Source: Candidatus Roizmanbacteria bacterium RIFCSPHIGHO2_02_FULL_37_13b
Lineage (GTDB): Bacteria > Patescibacteriota > Microgenomatia > UBA1406 > HO2-37-13b
Direction of reading: 5' to 3'
DNA length: 46,060 nt
Assembly: GCA_001789395.1 (NCBI GenBank)
Contig: MFZK01000003.1
Location: forward strand, 2,330 to 48,389
Shown piece after piece: positions 13,684 to 21,668 of this stretch. The notes under the pieces are model-generated. The model made no database searches and was not told the origin of the DNA. It was given only the letters and a program-made list of their open reading frames with translations. Position 1 is the first letter of the stretch, and the number at the start of each line of letters is the position of its first letter. The translations under genes were made by a program, and so were the position numbers.

Positions 13684-16374
13684 ATGGATAAAACTCTAAA
13701 AATCATCCTTTTATTATCTGTGATAATAATTGGAGTATTAATAGGTTTATTATTTGTATTCAAGGCAAAGGAATATACCAATCTTCATCCATCCTCATCT
13801 CGGGTTCAGCAAGCATTAAATAATCAATCAACATCACAATTCTATAGGGATCTAATTCCTAAAGATACAGTCAATTTAAATAAAACGCCTGGTGTGAAGA
13901 CAGCCCCTGAGTTTAAAATTAATCAATACTCACTTGATACTGCATCAACAAAAATTTCAGATACAGCCAAAATTTTTTCGTTTAAAACAAATTATTCGTT
14001 TAGTGAAATTGATTCTATAGCAAACATGCTTCTTGGGCCAATTATTGCCAAGGAAGAAATTGATAAAAATCAAATTGCTTTTTCCGGACAATTAGGGTAT
14101 CTGACGTTTAACAAAACATCAGGGGCTTTTATATATCAAGGAATAGGAATAAAACTTCCTTTTCCAGTCACATCACAGACGGCTGATTTACGGAAACCGA
14201 TATCTGATTTTTTACGTGATGATTTAAAAATTATTGATAACTTTACAAAAGCAACCAGTTATTATCGACGTGAAGGATCAGAAGGTGTGACTTATGTCGA
14301 GTACCATCATGATTGGGACTTAATTGGAGCTCCAATTATAAGCATCGCTGCTGTACCTGCTATGTCAGAACGGGTCAGTTTCCAAGATTTATCATTGACT
14401 AAATTTCAAGACACCGACCAGAAGGACAACTCAATATATTTCGCATCAGATCAGCCGGGATTTGCACGTCGAGTTGATTTTAACAGCGCCACTGTTGCAT
14501 ATACAAAAGATGGTTATATAATCTCAATTGAATCAAATCTACGATATATACTCAAAGAAGAATCATTAGAAGAGAGAGGATTATCGTTATTTAATTCTGA
14601 AAGTTTAGTCGGTGAATTAAACAATAAAGGGGGTTATTTCAAGCTGGCAATACCCTCTGGAGAAGGCATTATAAATCTAGAAAAAGTCTTTCCTAACAAC
14701 ACTTTATCTGCACAAAAAGCCATCGTTACTGATGTCGTTTTGGCTTATTTAGAAAAAACCGGTGATATTGAACAAAAATATTTGTTTCCCAACTATATCG
14801 TCAGGGGTTATGCCGAGACAGAAACAGGCTACCGGGTCAATTTTGCCGAAAGCATACCGGCAATTGATGATAAAAAACTTTCTCTCAAAAAAAATGGTGT
14901 TAATTATTTTGCAAGTCTAATCGAACTTAAATATCCTATTCTAGCTATGGCTCAAGAAATAGGATTAACACCCACTCTAGTTCCTTCACCAACGCCAATT
15001 ACTCTATACTGTCAGGATGATTCGATTGAATGTAATTATCAAATCTTTAAACCTACACCGACCACTGCTACTTCCATAACACCAAGTGTTACTCTGATTC
15101 CTACATTAACGCCGCAGCCATCAACATATATTCCGACACCGTCTCCATTACCTTCAATTTATGGACCAACTCCTAGACCCTCCCCAACGACAAAAGTATA
15201 TCCATCACCAACTCCTGACACAAAACCATGTTTTTTAACTGACTATAATGGACGACCAATTGCCGATATTCAAACGATATCAATATTTGTTCCTGGATTG
15301 GGAACGGTATATTTTTTCCCCGGCCAAAAAATTGCAGCTGCTTATAAAAGATCTTACCGATCCGTTGTCAACTCTAATATGATTCTAGATTTTCAAAATA
15401 TTGAAAGCAGAGAACTTCAGAAAAGATTCGCTGAGACAATACTTCGTGATCCAAATTTGATTATCTTCGACAATTTTGGTCATCTGGATTTGGTCACGAC
15501 TGCTCTCAAGGCTTTTAACTTTGACATGAGAAAAACATATAATAATCGCGGTCTCTCATCGACAAAAACTCCTGAATATATTGTTCTTCAAAATAGTCTT
15601 GAATCTGCAGTTCGGGTGAAAACTGTCGATTCATCTGTTGTAGGACCACCAATCACAGACTATCCTTCGCTACAGAAAATAGCGCGTTTTGAAACTGGAT
15701 TATCATCTATTCCATTTGGTACCTTATATCAGTCACTAATATTAACAAGACAGGGAGGTGGAAGTTCACTAAATGCATCAAAATTGAGACTGTCTCCAAG
15801 CGATTGTCAACCTGTGACTACAATGTCACCCTCAATATATTTTTATCCTGGAGATGCAACAACAATTAGTTTGATATTTGGTCATAACAACATCTCTTTT
15901 GCCGATCCATTTATTTTAAATCGCTACACCCTAAATGTATCAAAGAATGGATCGTTGGATTTTGATGGCATCAGGAGAAATCGTTTTTACTATGAGTATA
16001 AAAATACTGAATTTAATCAACCAAAACAGGGATGGGTAATAAAAACGGACAAGATTATTGAATTTATTCGCAATGATTTATCACGTCGGATTGGTCTTTC
16101 TGATAATGAAAAAGAGGATTTAATAAAAGATATCAATGCTAACTTTGTCACCGAAAAAGAAAAACTATATACATTCATAGGACTGCTTCCAGATTTCGAT
16201 GTTAACCAAAAATTACCCTTTGAAGTATCACCAAAACCCACTTCTATCCATCGAATACATATTTATCTACGATCTACCAATAATATTGAACCTGTTCAAG
16301 CACCAAAAATAGATAAAATAAATCGTGCCGGATTTGCAGTTGTGGAAGTCGGCGTGTATATGGAACAAAATTAA
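13684..16374 (+). CDS. Large membrane-anchored surface protein with Pro/Thr linker
   Basis: 896 aa from the ATG at 13684; the ORF-track TTG at 13642 only adds a non-hydrophobic stretch before the anchor. Residues about 4-27 are one transmembrane or signal-anchor helix (IILLLSVIIIGVLIGLLFVF). A globular region of about 400 aa follows, then a Pro/Thr/Ser linker near 440-520 (TPTPSPLPS-type), then two further regions. The last 160 aa begin SPSIYFYPG and end RAGFAVVEVG. From memory this resembles a widespread uncharacterised domain that opens with an IYLYP-like motif and closes with a VVEWGG-like motif. No enzyme motif was identified. First of four adjacent genes with the same linker chemistry; likely exposed outside the cell. 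Confidence 0.7.
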   Translation: MDKTLKIILLLSVIIIGVLIGLLFVFKAKEYTNLHPSSSRVQQALNNQSTSQFYRDLIPKDTVNLNKTPGVKTAPEFKINQYSLDTASTKISDTAKIFSFKTNYSFSEIDSIANMLLGPIIAKEEIDKNQIAFSGQLGYLTFNKTSGAFIYQGIGIKLPFPVTSQTADLRKPISDFLRDDLKIIDNFTKATSYYRREGSEGVTYVEYHHDWDLIGAPIISIAAVPAMSERVSFQDLSLTKFQDTDQKDNSIYFASDQPGFARRVDFNSATVAYTKDGYIISIESNLRYILKEESLEERGLSLFNSESLVGELNNKGGYFKLAIPSGEGIINLEKVFPNNTLSAQKAIVTDVVLAYLEKTGDIEQKYLFPNYIVRGYAETETGYRVNFAESIPAIDDKKLSLKKNGVNYFASLIELKYPILAMAQEIGLTPTLVPSPTPITLYCQDDSIECNYQIFKPTPTTATSITPSVTLIPTLTPQPSTYIPTPSPLPSIYGPTPRPSPTTKVYPSPTPDTKPCFLTDYNGRPIADIQTISIFVPGLGTVYFFPGQKIAAAYKRSYRSVVNSNMILDFQNIESRELQKRFAETILRDPNLIIFDNFGHLDLVTTALKAFNFDMRKTYNNRGLSSTKTPEYIVLQNSLESAVRVKTVDSSVVGPPITDYPSLQKIARFETGLSSIPFGTLYQSLILTRQGGGSSLNASKLRLSPSDCQPVTTMSPSIYFYPGDATTISLIFGHNNISFADPFILNRYTLNVSKNGSLDFDGIRRNRFYYEYKNTEFNQPKQGWVIKTDKIIEFIRNDLSRRIGLSDNEKEDLIKDINANFVTEKEKLYTFIGLLPDFDVNQKLPFEVSPKPTSIHRIHIYLRSTNNIEPVQAPKIDKINRAGFAVVEVGVYMEQN

Positions 16375-16375
16375 T

Positions 16376-17005
16376 ATGAAAACTAATTTCTTAATTGGGC
16401 TGCTTACCGCATCAGTATTAATTTCTTTTGTTGTCATCAGAAATTATATTAACAAACCAGCAAATCTTGTACCAAAAGCCCAATCGACGCAGCAATGCAC
16501 TGATATAGCTAGAAGTAACGGTTATGCTTGTAAAGTAAAATGTGAACAAGAACGGGGACGATTTGTGGAGTGGTGTACGGCCAATATCATCAGCCCCGGT
16601 TGTATAAGGGATGAGATTGAGATTTGTAAAATGGATACGAATGATCCAGAATATCATGCGCGATGCTGTAAACCACTCTATCCATCACCATCTATTTCAT
16701 TGACTCCACCTATAACCGTTCCAATCACTCCAAAAATAACTGATTATTTTGGCCCAACGATCACAGAAGTACCGACTCCTACCATAACATCAGTAGTAAC
16801 CCCTACATCTACACCAATATTGACACCAACTTTAACACCTTCTCTTACACTGACACCAACCCTTACACTAATTCCAACGGTGACAAAAACGCAAGATTTA
16901 ACCCCGACGCTGACACCTCCAATACCTACCAATGTTTGTATTGTGCCAAAACCAAGAATAGTTATTAATTGCCCACCGCCGTGTGAACCGATTTCAACCC
17001 GGTGA
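16376..17005 (+). CDS. Secreted or anchored Cys-rich protein with Thr/Pro repeats
   Basis: 209 aa from the ATG at 16376, which lies one base after the previous stop; the ORF-track start at 16325 is inside the upstream gene. An N-terminal hydrophobic segment (FLIGLLTASVLISFVVI) is followed by a compact Cys-rich module of about 65 aa (CKVKCEQERGRF, WCTANI, CCKPLYPSPS), probably disulphide-linked outside the cell. A Thr/Pro repeat of about 80 aa (TPTLTPSLTLTPTLT) comes next, then a short Cys-containing tail. No known enzyme. Part of the four-gene surface cluster. Confidence 0.65.
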   Translation: MKTNFLIGLLTASVLISFVVIRNYINKPANLVPKAQSTQQCTDIARSNGYACKVKCEQERGRFVEWCTANIISPGCIRDEIEICKMDTNDPEYHARCCKPLYPSPSISLTPPITVPITPKITDYFGPTITEVPTPTITSVVTPTSTPILTPTLTPSLTLTPTLTLIPTVTKTQDLTPTLTPPIPTNVCIVPKPRIVINCPPPCEPISTR

Positions 17006-17011
17006 ATATAA

Positions 17012-17629
17012 ATGAAACCGACAGTTATTTTTAATTCAAGAAAGTATCTTGGCGTGATTTTAATTGTGTTGGCAGTCTTAATTTTCTTGACTCTTAATTG
17101 GTTAGCACGCGGTCCAATTAAATTTGGGAAAAAAGCTGAATTATTAAATTCGTGTCCAATTAAACCTGTAATTAATAATGCCTACTGTGAAGTCGATGAA
17201 GATCAGCCATATTCTCCTTATTCCATTGTCGTAAAAGATAGTAACGGTAAGATCATATCAACAACTGAAACAAAAAATGGTAAATTTGGATCACTGCGAG
17301 TTGACTTTATTGCTAATCCGGGTGAGATCTATCGATGTGAAGCTAAATCAATCGATGAAAGATGTCTCAATAGTACAACAGCATCGATTAATTGTGCTGT
17401 TCCAACTATAATTCCGTCAATCGTCGTGACACAGACACCAACACCGACAGGAACATTTACTCCAACGTCTAGTCCCTCACCTACAGTATTTATATCAATC
17501 ACACCTACTATATCGATCACACCAACAACGACCATAACTGAAATTCCGACGCCGACCATATTTGCTTGTCCGGCAATTTTAAAAGATGTATTGGTAATTG
17601 AACCAATATTAACACCACCTAGTCCCTAA
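17012..17629 (+). CDS. Membrane-anchored protein with extracellular domain and Thr/Pro tail
   Basis: 205 aa. A transmembrane helix (YLGVILIVLAVLIFLTLNWLA) near residues 12-33, then a small domain with paired Cys (SCPIKPV, YCEVDEDQ, YRCEAKSIDERC) whose pattern SIVVKDSNGKIIS...GEIYRCEA suggests an Ig-like beta sandwich. A Thr/Pro-rich stretch follows and the protein ends in ILTPPSP. The next gene has a similar small domain (KLVISKPSGDVIGD...EEFTCRIVVYD), so the two look like paralogues. Function unknown. Confidence 0.6.
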   Translation: MKPTVIFNSRKYLGVILIVLAVLIFLTLNWLARGPIKFGKKAELLNSCPIKPVINNAYCEVDEDQPYSPYSIVVKDSNGKIISTTETKNGKFGSLRVDFIANPGEIYRCEAKSIDERCLNSTTASINCAVPTIIPSIVVTQTPTPTGTFTPTSSPSPTVFISITPTISITPTTTITEIPTPTIFACPAILKDVLVIEPILTPPSP

Positions 17630-17641
17630 AAAAAGACAACT

Positions 17642-18379
17642 ATGCAAAAAAATAAAAAAATTATGTTAGTTATGACTATTGCATCCGCAGCTTCTATATT
17701 AATGTATGGTTTGCAATCGATTTCTAAGCCAGTAAGAAGAGAGAATAGAGCTGTAGAAAATACAATGCCGACCCTAATTAGTTGTAGCCAGATTGATTGG
17801 TTGTGTAAAATTGCTGGAAGTCGTAATAATGACAATCCAAATTCAATATTTAACAAAATAAAAACGGCAGTCGATAATAAACAATTTAGTTACAAACTTG
17901 TTATATCCAAACCCAGTGGTGATGTTATCGGCGATATAAATAATCCAGAACTCAAATTTAAAGTAAAAAATAATGAAGAATTTACATGTCGAATTGTCGT
18001 CTATGATAAAGATGGAACTAAACTCGACTGTGATTTTTTGTCGGGAGTACAGAAGTGTTTCCCGAAAAATTCCTCACCAACCCCTACAAATGCTCCTACG
18101 CCAACAATCGGTCCAACGACAGAGATGCAAATATCACCACTAGCCACGATTATACCGACTGCAACCATAGCACCAACAAATACCAACCTGAACGTTACAG
18201 AAGTTAATTTGTGCACTAGGGGTGATTTTAATAACGATGGTGCAACTAATGCCAGAGACTTTGCAGCTCTATTAACTCATATTGGAAGCAGTGATACAAC
18301 CTATGATCTTGATGGAGATAGAGCGGCAACTACCTTAGATTTAGTTAAATTAATGAATAACTGCTTTCAATTCAGATAA
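17642..18379 (+). CDS. Anchored protein with C-terminal dockerin-type domain
   Basis: 245 aa: an N-terminal hydrophobic segment, a small beta domain related to that of the preceding gene, a Pro/Thr linker, and two calcium-binding dockerin repeats at the C-terminus (GDFNNDGATNARDFAALL and YDLDGDRAATTLDLVKLM). Each repeat has the D-x-[DN]-x-D-G F-hand pattern. Dockerins normally bind cohesins; none is visible here. Dockerin-like repeats are common on CPR surface proteins, where the partner is unknown. Last gene of the cluster; it converges on the MurF-like gene. Confidence 0.75.
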   Translation: MQKNKKIMLVMTIASAASILMYGLQSISKPVRRENRAVENTMPTLISCSQIDWLCKIAGSRNNDNPNSIFNKIKTAVDNKQFSYKLVISKPSGDVIGDINNPELKFKVKNNEEFTCRIVVYDKDGTKLDCDFLSGVQKCFPKNSSPTPTNAPTPTIGPTTEMQISPLATIIPTATIAPTNTNLNVTEVNLCTRGDFNNDGATNARDFAALLTHIGSSDTTYDLDGDRAATTLDLVKLMNNCFQFR

Positions 18380-18387
18380 CGTTAACC

Positions 18388-19749
18388 CTAGACCTTAAGA
18401 GATTGTCTCTTTTTAACTGCAAGCCAATAGGGACTTTGTCTACAGAGAAACGAAATGTCTTTACTATCTCTAAGTAAGGGCTTTAATGCCTCCTCGATAA
18501 AAATTTCATTTTGCGACCCTTTGGCTAAAATTACACTTTCCTCAGGTAAATTGTCTTTTAAATATTCGCCAATCTTTTGAGAGGTTTCAAACCATTTTTT
18601 TTCAGAGACCTTAGATAGATATGGAAGAACGTATAGTTTTGTCAGTTGACCAGTTAAATATACTCTATCAAAGACATTATCAATTTGAAGAGCAACGCTC
18701 TTATGATCTTCTATACTCCTCTTTCCCAATTCTTTCATATCACCAAAAATAAAAATGAACGAGTGATTTGACATTTTTTTTAAGGATTTCAGAAGATCTA
18801 TAAACGTTGATACAGAAGCCTTTGAAGCATTATAACTTGAATCAATAATTATCACGTTATTTTGACCCATCAATATGCTAGCGCGACTTTTAGGTAAAGA
18901 AAATTGCTGTTCAATTAATCTAACAATTTTCTCGTTTTTTATTCCCAGATTTTGAGCTACTAGAATGGCTGCTGCGAATACTTCTTGATAAACATCCGGC
19001 AGAATGAATCCATTTATATTCAAAGACATTGATACTCCGTTTTTAGTATTAAAAGTCATTCTTGTACCAGAGAATGAGACTTTATAACTTTGAAGTCTGA
19101 TATCACAACGAGTTGTCTTTCCAAATCTTATTACTTTTAGAGATTTTCTACCGTAAGCTACTTTTCTTACCGTTTCTTTTACATAATAATTAGCATCGTT
19201 ATATATAACAACACGACAATTTTCATTTTCACTCACTATTTTACATTTTTCTGCTGCTATTAGATTTAATACCTGATTATTTAATTTACCACCTTTTTGA
19301 TTAACATATGGTTCGAATCGTTCGGTATGAACTGGATGAATATTCAATATGACGGCTATATCAGGTTTAACAATAGATAGAAGATAAGACATATTTTTTG
19401 GACTCACCGGACTATCGATACCCATTTCAATAATTAAAACGTCGACGTTTCTTAGACAAAAAATCTTGAATGGGATCAGTATAAGCAATCGAATCCAATC
19501 AAAAAATGAATAGTCAACAATTTTTAAATTCAAGATTCCCAGTGGCACTCCCGTTTGACTATTACCCTCAAATATAGTTTTAGTAAAATATTGGTCTTTT
19601 AAAAGAACATCAACCATATTTCGCACTGACGATTTACCTAAAGATCCAGCTATACCAATAATGTGTTTCGGACGCTTATAAGAAATTGCTAATTTAGCAA
19701 AAAATCGAAGGTACTTTAAGATAAAAGTTGAGACCAATCTTCTTATCAT
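18388..19749 (-). CDS. MurF-like Mur ligase lacking the MurF N-domain
   Basis: 453 aa of the Mur ligase family; MurF adds D-Ala-D-Ala to the UDP-MurNAc peptide. ATP loop GIAGSLGKSS near residues 33-42, VLIIEMGIDSPV, INIHPVHTERF, the MurF-like IIDSSYNASKASV and FIFGDMKELGKRSIEDH, and a C-terminal ILAKGSQNE. In MurF the ATP loop comes after a domain of about 100 aa that binds the UDP-sugar. Here only about 32 basic/hydrophobic residues precede it, so substrate recognition must differ. A membrane-associated MurF variant or a different amide ligase is possible. Confidence 0.75.
   Translation of the reverse strand: MIRRLVSTFILKYLRFFAKLAISYKRPKHIIGIAGSLGKSSVRNMVDVLLKDQYFTKTIFEGNSQTGVPLGILNLKIVDYSFFDWIRLLILIPFKIFCLRNVDVLIIEMGIDSPVSPKNMSYLLSIVKPDIAVILNIHPVHTERFEPYVNQKGGKLNNQVLNLIAAEKCKIVSENENCRVVIYNDANYYVKETVRKVAYGRKSLKVIRFGKTTRCDIRLQSYKVSFSGTRMTFNTKNGVSMSLNINGFILPDVYQEVFAAAILVAQNLGIKNEKIVRLIEQQFSLPKSRASILMGQNNVIIIDSSYNASKASVSTFIDLLKSLKKMSNHSFIFIFGDMKELGKRSIEDHKSVALQIDNVFDRVYLTGQLTKLYVLPYLSKVSEKKWFETSQKIGEYLKDNLPEESVILAKGSQNEIFIEEALKPLLRDSKDISFLCRQSPYWLAVKKRQSLKV
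18397..18414 (+). terminator. Weak intrinsic terminator after the surface cluster
   Basis: AAGAGA-TTG-TCTCTT followed by more T (18406-18414 is TCTCTTTTT). A six-pair hairpin with U-tract, 18 nt after the dockerin stop and lying inside the 3' end of the opposing MurF-like gene. The loop is only 3 nt, so support is modest. Confidence 0.35.
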
Positions 19750-19756
19750 GTGTTTT

Positions 19757-19765
19757 ATTATAACA
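19757..19765 (-). promoter_or_regulatory. Extended -10 of the MurF-like gene
   Basis: Minus strand TGTTATAAT ends 7 nt before the ATG, predicting a leaderless mRNA. Confidence 0.5.
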
Positions 19766-19793
19766 ACAAAGAAGTTCCAAGTTTAATATTCTC

Positions 19794-19823
19794 TTGATTT
19801 TAGCGTGTTTTTTTTGGTAAAAT
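19794..19823 (+). promoter_or_regulatory. Promoter of rpsF-ssb-rpsR
   Basis: TTGATT, an 18-nt spacer, then TAAAAT preceded by TGG (extended -10). It leaves a leader of about 15 nt before rpsF, unlike the leaderless pattern elsewhere, with the weak purine run AAGAAAAAG ahead of the ATG. Confidence 0.5.
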
Positions 19824-19845
19824 ACAGATCGGTTAAGAAAAAGCT

Positions 19846-20130
19846 ATGACACAAAAAAAAGCAGACGCTTATGAGATTGTTTTCATTATGAAAAATAATG
19901 ACTCCAAAGCGCCAGAAACAATTACGAATCTTATTGAAGAGCAAGGTGGCAAAATCGAAAAAAAAGATGCTTGGGGAGTAAAAAGATTCTCTTATCCAAT
20001 CAAAAAAGAAACCCAGGGCACTTACTTCGACTGGTATTTTACATTGCATAAATCTGATTTAAAATCGCTGAGCAAGAAATTAGAGTATAGTGAAGAATTA
20101 TTACGTTTCTTATTGTTAAAAGTTACCTAA
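19846..20130 (+). CDS. rpsF: Small ribosomal subunit protein bS6
   Basis: A 94-aa 30S protein that pairs with bS18. Family pattern: YEIVFIMKNND at the first strand, a helix, GGKIEKKDAWGVKRFSYPIKKETQGTYFDWYF, and the C-terminal LLRFLLLKV. The context rpsF-ssb-rpsR is the near-universal bacterial order and confirms the call. Length is at the low end, with no acidic tail. Confidence 0.93.
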   Translation: MTQKKADAYEIVFIMKNNDSKAPETITNLIEEQGGKIEKKDAWGVKRFSYPIKKETQGTYFDWYFTLHKSDLKSLSKKLEYSEELLRFLLLKVT

Positions 20131-20135
20131 AACAT

Positions 20136-20672
20136 ATGTCATCCCGATCATTAAATCGCGCTATTATTATCGGTAATTTGACTCGAGATCCGGAACTTAA
20201 ATATACTCCATCAGGAACTGCTGTTTGTACTTTTGGTGTCGCCACAAATCGAAATTGGACGACAGCTACCGGAGAGATCAAAGAAGATGTTCAATTTCAC
20301 CGAATAGTCGCTTGGCAAAAATTAGCGGAATTGGCAAGTAAACTATTAGTTAAAGGTAGAAAAGTTTACCTTGAAGGACGAATTACCTATCGCACTTATA
20401 CAGCTAAGGATGGCTTACAACGTACGATCACTGAAATAATTTTGGATGATTTTGTTATTTTTGACAATCGAAGACCAGTTGAGCAAATTGGAGAAGAAGT
20501 TACTTCTAAACCTGAACCGGTTGTTAAGGAATCGAGTACAGAAGTAGAAATCCCAGGAAGCGAAATATTAAGCACTCAATCATCCAAAGATACTATAAAA
20601 ACATCCAAATCAGACAAGAAAGAAGAAAAAACTGAAGATATTGAGCCTGACGATATCGATATTCCTTTCTAA
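20136..20672 (+). CDS. ssb: Single-stranded DNA-binding protein
   Basis: 178 aa: an N-terminal OB fold (RAIIIGNLTRDPELKYTPSGTAVCTFGVATNR, FHRIVAWQKLAELA, GRKVYLEGRITYRTY) and a disordered acidic tail ending EPDDIDIPF, the conserved tip that recruits repair and replication partners. It lies 5 nt after rpsF and 10 nt before rpsR. Confidence 0.95.
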   Translation: MSSRSLNRAIIIGNLTRDPELKYTPSGTAVCTFGVATNRNWTTATGEIKEDVQFHRIVAWQKLAELASKLLVKGRKVYLEGRITYRTYTAKDGLQRTITEIILDDFVIFDNRRPVEQIGEEVTSKPEPVVKESSTEVEIPGSEILSTQSSKDTIKTSKSDKKEEKTEDIEPDDIDIPF

Positions 20673-20682
20673 TTAAATAATT

Positions 20683-20889
20683 ATGACTAAATGTTTTTTT
20701 TGCCAACATAAAGTAGAACCAAGCTTCAAAGATATAGACAACTTGGAAAAATTTATAACACCGCGAAAAAAGATACTAGCTGCGGACAAAAGTGACGTCT
20801 GTGCCAAACATCAAAGAAAATTGGCCAAACAGATTAAATACGCGCGATACTTAAGTTTAATCCCTTACACCTCATATCAGAATATATAA
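20683..20889 (+). CDS. rpsR: Small ribosomal subunit protein bS18
   Basis: 68 aa. CFFCQHKVEPSFKDIDNLEKFITPRKKILAA matches the N-terminal half of bS18, and CAKHQRKLAKQIKYARYLSLIPYT is the typical rRNA-binding helix. The Cys4/Cys7 pair with Cys and His further on could bind zinc, as in C+ type bS18. In most bacteria rplI (bL9) follows; here it does not, in line with the reported absence of bL9 from Microgenomates. Confidence 0.92.
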   Translation: MTKCFFCQHKVEPSFKDIDNLEKFITPRKKILAADKSDVCAKHQRKLAKQIKYARYLSLIPYTSYQNI

Positions 20890-20913
20890 CCTCAAGTAAG
20901 TCGAATTCATTCA

Positions 20914-20922
20914 TGTTATAAT
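20914..20922 (+). promoter_or_regulatory. Extended -10 upstream of the 20930 gene
   Basis: TGTTATAAT ends 7 nt before the ATG at 20930, leaderless spacing. Confidence 0.55.
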
Positions 20923-20929
20923 TTTTATC

Positions 20930-21658
20930 ATGACTGCAAATATTAATATACCGGAAGAAGCTAAATTGCTAGTTAAAGAAGCGGAAAATATAGAAATTGG
21001 TGATCCCCTATACGAAGTTGGTAAAGAAGATATTTTTCAAATTAATATTGCTGAAAAATTAAAAATTAAACCGCAAAATATTTTTCAATACCTAAATAAA
21101 GTCATTGGCGAGAATGTAAAATCAGGTGAACTTCTAGCCTCGAGAAAAGGAGTAATTAAAACTACTAAGGTTTTTTCTCCACGAGAGTCGATTATCAAAG
21201 AAATTAGCCATTTAGATGGTATTATGACATTATCTACTTCGGGAAAAAATGCTTCTAAAAAACATACTACAAAAGCTTTCTTCAAAGGTAAAATTAAAAC
21301 AATTTCAAACCATCAAATTTTAGTAGAAATTAAGAATCCTTTACCTGTAGAAGTTAGAGCTATTCAATGTGATTTTGGCGGTGAAGGAGCGTATTTAACT
21401 GAAAAGAATGACTATTTTACAATTGACGCTCATCAGATCTTTGACAAAGTGGTAATAACGTCAGAATTGAAATCGCATTTAGCCATTAAGTGTGAAGCAA
21501 TAGGTGCGGCGGGTTTTCTTTTTCTTAAAACAAAAATTGATAATGATATTCCTGACGCAACAATTATTGCTGATGATGACTTTAAAAAAATCGTAGAAGA
21601 ACGCAAAAAATATGTACTAGTTTCCAAAAAGGATGGTCTAGCAATTTTCTACGACTAA
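20930..21658 (+). CDS. Hypothetical protein with possible barrel-sandwich region
   Basis: 242 aa, soluble, not recognised. The middle (IGENVKSGELLASRKG) resembles the turn of barrel-sandwich or lipoyl-like folds, where a pair of small beta hairpins meets at a G-x-x-V-x-x-G-x-x-[IL]A motif, but there is no modifiable Lys motif. A beta-rich second half contains CDFGGEGAYLTEKNDYF and KCEAIGAAGFLFL. It has its own promoter and precedes two exported proteases. It may be a lineage-specific protein. Confidence 0.55.
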   Translation: MTANINIPEEAKLLVKEAENIEIGDPLYEVGKEDIFQINIAEKLKIKPQNIFQYLNKVIGENVKSGELLASRKGVIKTTKVFSPRESIIKEISHLDGIMTLSTSGKNASKKHTTKAFFKGKIKTISNHQILVEIKNPLPVEVRAIQCDFGGEGAYLTEKNDYFTIDAHQIFDKVVITSELKSHLAIKCEAIGAAGFLFLKTKIDNDIPDATIIADDDFKKIVEERKKYVLVSKKDGLAIFYD

Positions 21659-21668
21659 AATATATTAA

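Noticed and set aside
16744-18216. Minus-strand ORFs rich in VGVGVSV (16744-16932, 17329-17559, 18001-18216)
   Set aside because: They are antisense translations of the Thr/Pro linker repeats and have no independent gene features.
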